From positions 3,720,322-3,784,321 of the forward strand of contig JAQNBH010000011.1 of the NCBI GenBank assembly GCA_028752905.1: 64,000 nucleotides of DNA, given 5' to 3'. The DNA is from Cladorhizidae sp. MBARI D1340-BT2 (taxonomy: Eukaryota; Porifera; Demospongiae; Poecilosclerida; Cladorhizidae). A program made the position numbers and the translations under genes. Under the pieces are notes generated by a model. That model had not been told where the DNA came from, ran no database searches, and worked only from the letters and a program-made list of their open reading frames with translations. Of this stretch, positions 58,131 to 64,000 are shown piece by piece; position 1 is the first letter of the stretch, and each line of letters opens with the position of its first letter.

Positions 58131-59239
58131 CGACCTGGAAAAAAGTGGAGGGGGGGAGGGGGGAAGGGAAGTTCTACTCTTCCCACCCTGTCCGCGTAAC
58201 GATAATCCCCCAGGGTATTATTTAGAATTTCTGTTATTTTCACTTCAATGTGTTGTTTTTGTGTGTGTGTGCTCCGGTATCTACCTTGTGAAGGGTTCAA
58301 GGTACTGTGGGGAGTCTTTTTGGAGTTGATGTCGGAAGAAACCACCAGAGAAGAAGCTGTGGTGTGTGTTTTGCATAGGTGTGAGCTTTTGTTTTTGAGG
58401 GAGGGGGGTGGCCTCATTCAGGGCAAACATCTTGTGGCTAGGTTTGGAAATGTTGGTTATTTAATCATTCTAAGCTGATAAATAGGTGTTTTTTGTTGTT
58501 TGTTTATGCTGTTCTGCACCTTCCTTGAACACTGGCTGGAGAAACCAAACAGTGGAGCAGAACAAAAAACCCAGCCTTTGTGCCCTCCTTTGCAAACATC
58601 TTTCTTCTTGTACAATACACAAGTTAGACTCTGTTACCCCGCCCACAGGTGGCCTTTCACTCCTTGCCTGGTGTGTGCATGTTTGTGTGAAAAAACTGAA
58701 CTTGAAGAGAGATTAAGCATGTACCAAGTGATTATTCATTGTGTGACAAATTAGTTGCTATATATGTGAAAATGGCTTGATAAATTTTTATCCATCAAGG
58801 TAAACGGATTATGTACCAAGGGGCACGTTTTGAAAGGTTAAAGGTCTATGTGCAGGGGAGAGGGAGGGCTTGCATCTAGCTATACTATTGTCCACACCAA
58901 AATCACACAAAATATAAACTTTTATATATCTCGGCTAAAGCTTACTTTCGCATCTTCTTAGTATCCTAAACTGGTTTCGGACAATCAAAAACACATGCAG
59001 AACCTCCTTGAAACCTTCACACAAGTAGTAAACTGGGAATACTAAAAAAACTGTCATCAAGATCCTGTGTCTGTTCTTGTCTTCTACCTACTGTCCTCCC
59101 CCATATACAACTTGCATACCAGAGGTCCATATAGTATAATTTTACTACCACCAGAAGATAGCATTGCAGCGACTACCTGTTACACCCAAAAGTTAGTCGG
59201 TACAATAAGTACGCTGTGTACAGGCATTATTGAGCCCAG
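58131..59239. other. intergenic spacer upstream of PKA-C
   Basis: Short frames only. A poly-G-rich patch lies near 58147. Nothing recognised. Confidence 0.35.
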
Positions 59240-59343
59240 ATTCAGCAGTTGCTGCAGCTTTCATGCAGGGTTGTGATCAGTTGGTTTCCCGAGCAGCTTA
59301 CTCTTATGACAATAGATACGGCATGGAACTTCAACGAAATCAG
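59240..59343 (+). CDS. candidate internal exon of an unidentified plus-strand gene
   Basis: The segment sits between an acceptor-like tgagcccag and a donor cag|gtaggt. It reads DSAVAAAFMQGCDQLVSRAA then YSYDNRYGMELQRNQ, ending in phase 0. Residue composition is protein-like. No family recognised. The exon could be spurious. Confidence 0.3.
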
Positions 59344-59499
59344 GTAGGTACTTATGGTCCATGTATCTGTGAATATATACGAGTACATGGCATCTGTGTG
59401 CAGTTTTTCTGTGATTGGTTAGTTCTGGACTTATGCTGAATAACTTGTAGGAAGCTCTACACTATAAAACATTCTCAACGAAATCTCAGTTGACATAAA

Positions 59500-59660
59500 T
59501 GAAATTACAATAATCTTCTAACTTGAATTTTACTCCCTCGATGTTTCGACTTGATGCTCCGGGAATAATGATGAAGGCTAGAGCATCTAGTTGAAATGAT
59601 GCAATATTCTGGTAGCATCTAGTTGAAACTAAAATTTGAGTTGATTATTGAGGTCATATA
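59500..59660. repeat. hammerhead-like motif family, two inverted partial copies
   Basis: A minus-strand copy (about 59538-59562, ggagcatcaagtcgaaacat) abuts a plus-strand copy (59568-59600, gatgaaggctagagcatcta, gttgaaatg). A third partial copy gcatctagttgaaac lies near 59615. The same family is seen at 21201 and 61171. Confidence 0.5.
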
Positions 59661-60015
59661 TAGTAATAAAACCATCGAGAAAAACAAATTTTATTAGATA
59701 TTCAATTCTTTTTAAATTTAATAGAGGTTGATTTAGGGGTTGATTTAACAAAAACAAGACTGTAACATCCTTAGCCACATCCAGTCACACCTACACTCGT
59801 GTATTTATGGTAAATCATCTAACTGGCTATGTGGTCGAGTTCTGTTTGACAATGTTTAAAAAATTACAAGATTATTATGCTTGTGTATCTTAACATCCAT
59901 TTCCCTCCTGCATAACTTGCCTCTTTATCATAATATAATAAAAAAGCTTCAGTGCGCCAGATGACTTCAAATGATCCGATGCATGTCCAGGTCTAATCTT
60001 GTTTCTTCAATGCAG

Positions 60016-60045
60016 ACTAAAGTGGTTGCTGAGAATCACCAAGTG
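60016..60045 (+). CDS. candidate micro-exon of the unidentified plus-strand gene
   Basis: Acceptor ttcttcaatgcag, donor GTG|gtaggt, 30 nt in phase 0, reading TKVVAENHQV. It would join in phase after the exon ending at 59343. Short and unproven. Confidence 0.25.
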
Positions 60046-60402
60046 GTAGGTCCATTGATGTGCATCAAGCTAATCATAAACTGGTTGAAGCAGAACGAAT
60101 AAGATGTGCTTGGTTCTTCTCTTTGTGGAGTTCTCGCTCTTGGGCCACTGTTACCAAGTCCAAGGATATTGTAGGTGATTCTTTACCCAAAATGTCTGCT
60201 ATTGGGTTTATGGAGTTCTGCAACAGTTACTAAACCCTTGGAAGGTGGAGCTGAACTTCCATGGCTACAGCAAGGATATACTGTATGCGCTGATTCGTTT
60301 GGTGGTCAATGTGGTCACATGGGTACAGTCAATGAGTCAATGGTGGACATGTGTAGTGTACACCAAAAAGAAACATGAGGACAATTCCAGTTACCTTCTC
60401 AG

Positions 60403-60498
60403 AATCTCGGTTGGGAGCCACACAGTAGCTTTTCACAACCTTCAAATTGTCTTGCTGTGACTGCTATTGAACTTGAGCGAGAACCCGAGATGGAGAAG
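60403..60498 (+). CDS. candidate exon of the unidentified plus-strand gene
   Basis: Acceptor ttaccttctcag, donor AAG|gtaact, 96 nt open in phase 0. It reads NLGWEPHSSFSQPSNCLAVT then AIELEREPEMEK. Both splice sites are strong and the frame agrees with the two candidates upstream. A partly duplicated segment (tggagttct with actgttacc/acagttact) lies between them at 60127-60245. No domain recognised. Confidence 0.35.
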
Positions 60499-61170
60499 GT
60501 AACTGAAATCTTCCTTAACACAGCTGGTGAAGACTGTATGAATAATGATGGCTGAAAGGCACTGCCTACCTCAACCAAGACTTGCAGAAGGTAATTAAAA
60601 TGGTCCTTAACATTATGATGGAGTCAGAGAACAATCGACATTTGAAGTTTTAAAAGTTCTGACGGACTCCATGGAGCTCTTTAGACTCTGTAGAACTCGG
60701 ACTTGGTGTAGTTCTCCACTGCTAAGCTATAAGATTTCAAACAAACAACTAGAGGGGTTAACCTAGAGGGGTTAACCTGTCAAGAAAGTGGTGGGGTAAA
60801 AATACCACAGCCAGTTAAACAAACCTTGACCATTTCAAATCATGCACCCCTGTCATTATAAGTGTACGAGATTTTAATGGTAAAGAGATTTCTTACTGGT
60901 TGTGGTACACTCATGGTTTGTTTTCTTTTTGGACGGGTCAACCCCGTTTTTAAAGTTTTGTTCTTGTTTTTTCTTGTTTGTGCATTTGTTGTTCTGTATT
61001 GAGTGGTAAACAACCACATTACTGTCTAAGTGCCTTCCAGCACTTTTTAACACCATTTCTAACTTGTTTCTTCCTGTATACACTACAAAATTCACACATG
61101 ACATATTATTATTATAAAACTTGACAAGTTTGTAAACTCTCAAAGAACTCTCAGTTGATATAACGTAATT
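60499..61170. other. spacer, nothing recognised
   Basis: A tandem 15-bp duplication (ctagaggggttaacc) lies near 60750. No convincing frame. Confidence 0.35.
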
Positions 61171-61210
61171 AATCAGGCTAGAGCATCTAGTCGAAACGTC
61201 GAGAGTTTAA
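61171..61210 (+). ncRNA. hammerhead-like motif, 5' core lost
   Basis: tcaggctagagcatctag then tcgaaacgtcgagag matches the 21201 copy, but the CTGATGA word is reduced to aatca. It lies immediately 3' of a non-LTR RT fragment that is on the other strand. Confidence 0.3.
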
Positions 61211-61214
61211 TTTC

Positions 61215-61700
61215 CCCAGGCTGGTAGATGCGGAGGCAAGCAGAGATTACAACTTGTTACCAAACCCAAGTCCTGAAAGCAGAAATGGGTGGGAACATTG
61301 CATATGTTGCATCTGAAGAGAGGAAACATCTGTGGAGGATAAGGAAAAGCGTTGCCCAAAGCTTCAAGGCATTTTAATTCCATTGCTCGCCCATTGATCA
61401 AGATAATTTCGAATCGAAGAATGTCATTACTGGAAGACGCAAAGAGGTAGGCAGAAAAATAGGGGATAGAGGCAGGAATATAGCTAACAAACCAAGCACA
61501 CTGCATGATGGACACCTGACAACACAGGAAGACTGTCTGAAGATCCTTCTTCATATGACAAAATGGTGTCTATCAGAGAAATAGGCCTGGAACCAAAGCC
61601 ATAGTTGACCTGTAATACCTACCTCTCCTCCACAGCATGCCACAGCCTAAAAACTAACTTATTATGGATGACTGAGTCAAAGGCTCTACTTTAGTTGGAC
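61215..61700 (-). pseudogene. non-LTR reverse transcriptase fragment, catalytic motif lost
   Basis: The minus strand reads AFDSVIHNKLVFRLWHAV, then (other frame positions) SSDSLPVLSGV, then SIPYFSAYLFASSSND. These are consecutive RT blocks of CR1/Jockey-type elements. The YADD/FADD box reads FASS, and stops and shifts interrupt the frame, so it is dead. Confidence 0.65.
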
Positions 61701-62432
61701 ATCTCTCTCTCTATATATATAACAAGCTGGAATCTGTGTGAGCATCCTATTTAGAAATAAACTGATTTTGTGACAGAAATGACTATACTCTATGCTCTTA
61801 TAGATAACGCTTTCCAACACAAAACACAGTAAGGATATTGAGTTAGTCACTACAGACCAATCTTTTTTTTTGTTGCATGGAATGAATTTCTTGTTGCTCT
61901 AGTTGCCTGTACCTTTGCAAACCACTTGTACACTATGCCAATCATATCTTATTCTTGTCGTTGGCTGAGTGCATAGATAGTGCTGTTCAGAAAGAGCAAA
62001 AATGTACAATACTACTACTCCCTAGGCATATGCACTGTGACCTCCAACTCAAGTTTACCTGAAACCAAAACCACAGGCCACATGTAGTTCTTGTTCGGCT
62101 CAGACCTCTCATCTCTCTTTATTGTTGTCGGCATTTCCTAATCTCTCCTTTTTCTATGCACATCTAAATATGCTGTTATCCTGCACTTGCCTTTACTCCC
62201 ACTGGTCTGGGCTACTTGGAGCTGTTTTGTGCTGGCTCCACCAACTAGAATTATGAATGGCACAGTTGGTGTGTGAATAGTGACATAGGTGAAATTACGA
62301 TTTTCCTCTGCTATTTTGTGTGTGTACACTCTGATGACCTATAACCTATGATGTATCATTGCAGACTGCCTCGGAATCTCAGAAATGTGAAATGTGACTT
62401 GAAATAATGTGCAGGGTCATAGATCTGTTTGG

Positions 62433-62465
<33 letters not shown>

Positions 62466-63529
62466 AGGGCAATTCTTGTTGTTGTTGTTGTTGTTTACCC
62501 GGATGGACATTTCTTAAAGTTGTGACCATCTAATCATTAACCAAGCTAGTATTTATACTTAAGATATCTATAGTTGATCCCACAATCTGTGGCAATACTA
62601 GATAAATATGACCTAGGTTAATATTCTTTTTCTCTACACCGAGACAGCTAGAACCCCCCACCACCACCCACCCACCAACACACACACACACCACACACAC
62701 CACACACACCACACACACCACACACAAAATCACTAAGATCAGACCAGGTAGATAGGATTCTAGTATGTGCTCTATGTAGAGTCTGTGGTGTGCAGTAGGC
62801 GTCTAAAGAGAAACTTCCCCTAACACTCAAGTAACTTAAAAAAACATGTTGCTATATATCTATTGTACATGTAATTTGCATCCTGGCCTGCCTTAATGGG
62901 GCTAAAAGCCAAGTCTGGAAGCAGGTGTTGCCCCGCATCTAGTTATTACAAAGACAACTGGTTAATGCCAATCTAGCTAAATGCATTTTACAAGCTTTGG
63001 ATGGATTATTGACGGGAGAAAAGAAAAAAAGATGGAGGTTCTTGTACATGGTGTAGTGGAACATTCCTACAAGATTAAAATGTCATTCTGTATTTTGAAC
63101 TGCATAAGTATAGAAACATTTTTGCTCCTCCTGTATCTATATACCAGCAATATGACAGGATGTTCATTAAAATCCTGTGCAAAGTGCACTTCATCTTGAT
63201 GGCTGAGGTTCTGACTTCAGATAATGCTATGCTGTGGTTTATCTGCAGATCTAGCAATAAACTTTCTCCAGACTTCTGTTAGTCTGACGTTGCTGACCTC
63301 CTTTCAACGAAGGGTCTGGAAACACTGCGTATTTATTTTTGGCGGAATATAATTACCAGTTGCCACTGTGTGAAGAAGCACTGGTTCAAGAGAAGGCTCT
63401 CTGTGTTCCCAAATGTGACTGCATCTTTTTTTCTCCTTCCCCTCCCCTGCCTCCACTTACCTCACCCCCTCTGTCAACCATGCCTACATCTGTGTTCTTG
63501 TTTTGACATCAATTAAACATTGAGTGTTG
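61701..63529. other. intergenic spacer with microsatellites
   Basis: It contains a poly-G run of 31 bases (62434-62464) followed closely by a (TTG)n tract, and a (CA)n/(CCACACA)n tract at about 62680-62725. No gene recognised. Confidence 0.45.
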
Positions 63530-63725
63530 CTGTCATTCATGTGGTGAGTTGTGATACGGTTGTTGATGCGACACCACTATGGTCATTGATATTGGAGAGT
63601 TGTGGCAGGGTTGTTGATGCAACATCACTATATTGGAGAGTTGTGGCAACAAGGTTGTTGATGCGACATCACTATGATAATTCATATTGGAGAGTTGTGG
63701 CAGGGTTGTTGATGCAACACTATGC
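63530..63725. repeat. about 50-bp tandem repeat, 4 units
   Basis: Units contain ttggagagttgtggcagggt, tgttgatgcaacatcactat, with length variation. Confidence 0.85.
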
Positions 63726-63789
63726 AATGAGGCTGAGTGTCTCTATTAAGAAAAAAATAACACCTTACACGAATCTGAAGGGCTAATGC

Positions 63790-64000
63790 AAAGACTCAAG
63801 CCTCTCAAGCTGCCATCACTTATTACTGTAAGAATCATATTGAACAATGTTCCTCCTACAATGCAAGTGGACATTGGAGTGTCCTCTTTGATTATCAACC
63901 AGTCAACCTATGGATAGCTGCTTGAAGGCTTTCAACTTACTTCTTTGGTCCAAGCCTCGACAAGTTCAGCTACTACAGTTACCTGTGGTTTGTAGCTATT
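63790..64000 (+). pseudogene. retroviral-type aspartic protease fragment of an LTR retroelement, runs off the window
   Basis: The frame reads ILNNVPPTMQVDIGVSSLII then NQSTYG-stop-LLEGFQLTSL. Spacing matches the Ty3/gypsy protease pattern V-D-T-G-A-S..I-I..S-T-Y, but the catalytic DTG is DIG and a stop follows. Degenerate; the polymerase part would lie beyond 64000. Confidence 0.45.

Overview
The window is nuclear DNA from an animal, most likely a marine invertebrate. A sponge or other early-branching lineage is my best guess, but the sequence does not prove it. Evidence for an animal is an intron-containing gene with metazoan-type splice sites and a protein that reads as cAMP-dependent protein kinase catalytic subunit (PKA-C). 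Decayed copies of animal transposon families are also present: ZMYM/DUF4371-type hAT, another hAT, Tc1/mariner, Penelope-like GIY-YIG, CR1/L2-type non-LTR elements including one with a 2A-like peptide, and a Ty3/gypsy-like protease.

Main gene. The minus strand carries one apparently intact PKA-C gene of about 46 kb (57730 down to 11690). I resolved nine coding exons: 57694-57730, 57479-57540, 56766-56993, 33185-33267, 32517-32594, 31038-31182, 17784-17906, 12110-12274 and 11690-11815. They sum to 1047 nt, or 348 codons plus stop, with all splice phases consistent. The protein has the myristoylation start MGN, the Gly-rich loop, Lys70, Glu89, Asp164, Asn169, Asp182, the activation-loop Thr195 and a C-terminal FAEF. 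Intron 5 uses a GC donor; the others are GT-AG.

Introns. About 21 kb of the 64 kb is tandem array DNA, in more than 25 unrelated minisatellites with units of about 15 to 110 bp. Most lie in introns 3 (23.5 kb), 6 (13.1 kb) and 7 (5.5 kb). Exon 7 is squeezed between two arrays, and exon 4 has a (GTT)n-like tract at its acceptor. Several arrays have periods divisible by three and so show long but probably meaningless open frames. One 33-bp array starts with a plausible unique N-terminus and encodes an 11-residue coiled-coil-like repeat.

Left flank (1-11.4 kb, downstream of PKA-C): a decayed hAT, a 37-bp minisatellite, a Penelope GIY-YIG fragment followed by a hammerhead-like motif, and a minus-strand retroelement ORF1 with a 2A-like peptide. 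Right flank (57.8-64 kb, upstream of PKA-C): the promoter region, a few candidate plus-strand exons of an unidentified gene, hammerhead-like repeats, a dead reverse transcriptase fragment, and a gypsy-like protease running off the edge. Intron 3 also holds two inverted-repeat elements with near-perfect 36-37 bp arms, one with a tandem repeat as its interior. Two copies of a G-rich inverted-repeat element lie in introns 6 and 3.

No rRNA, tRNA or CRISPR could be supported. Array boundaries are read by eye and may be off by tens of bases.
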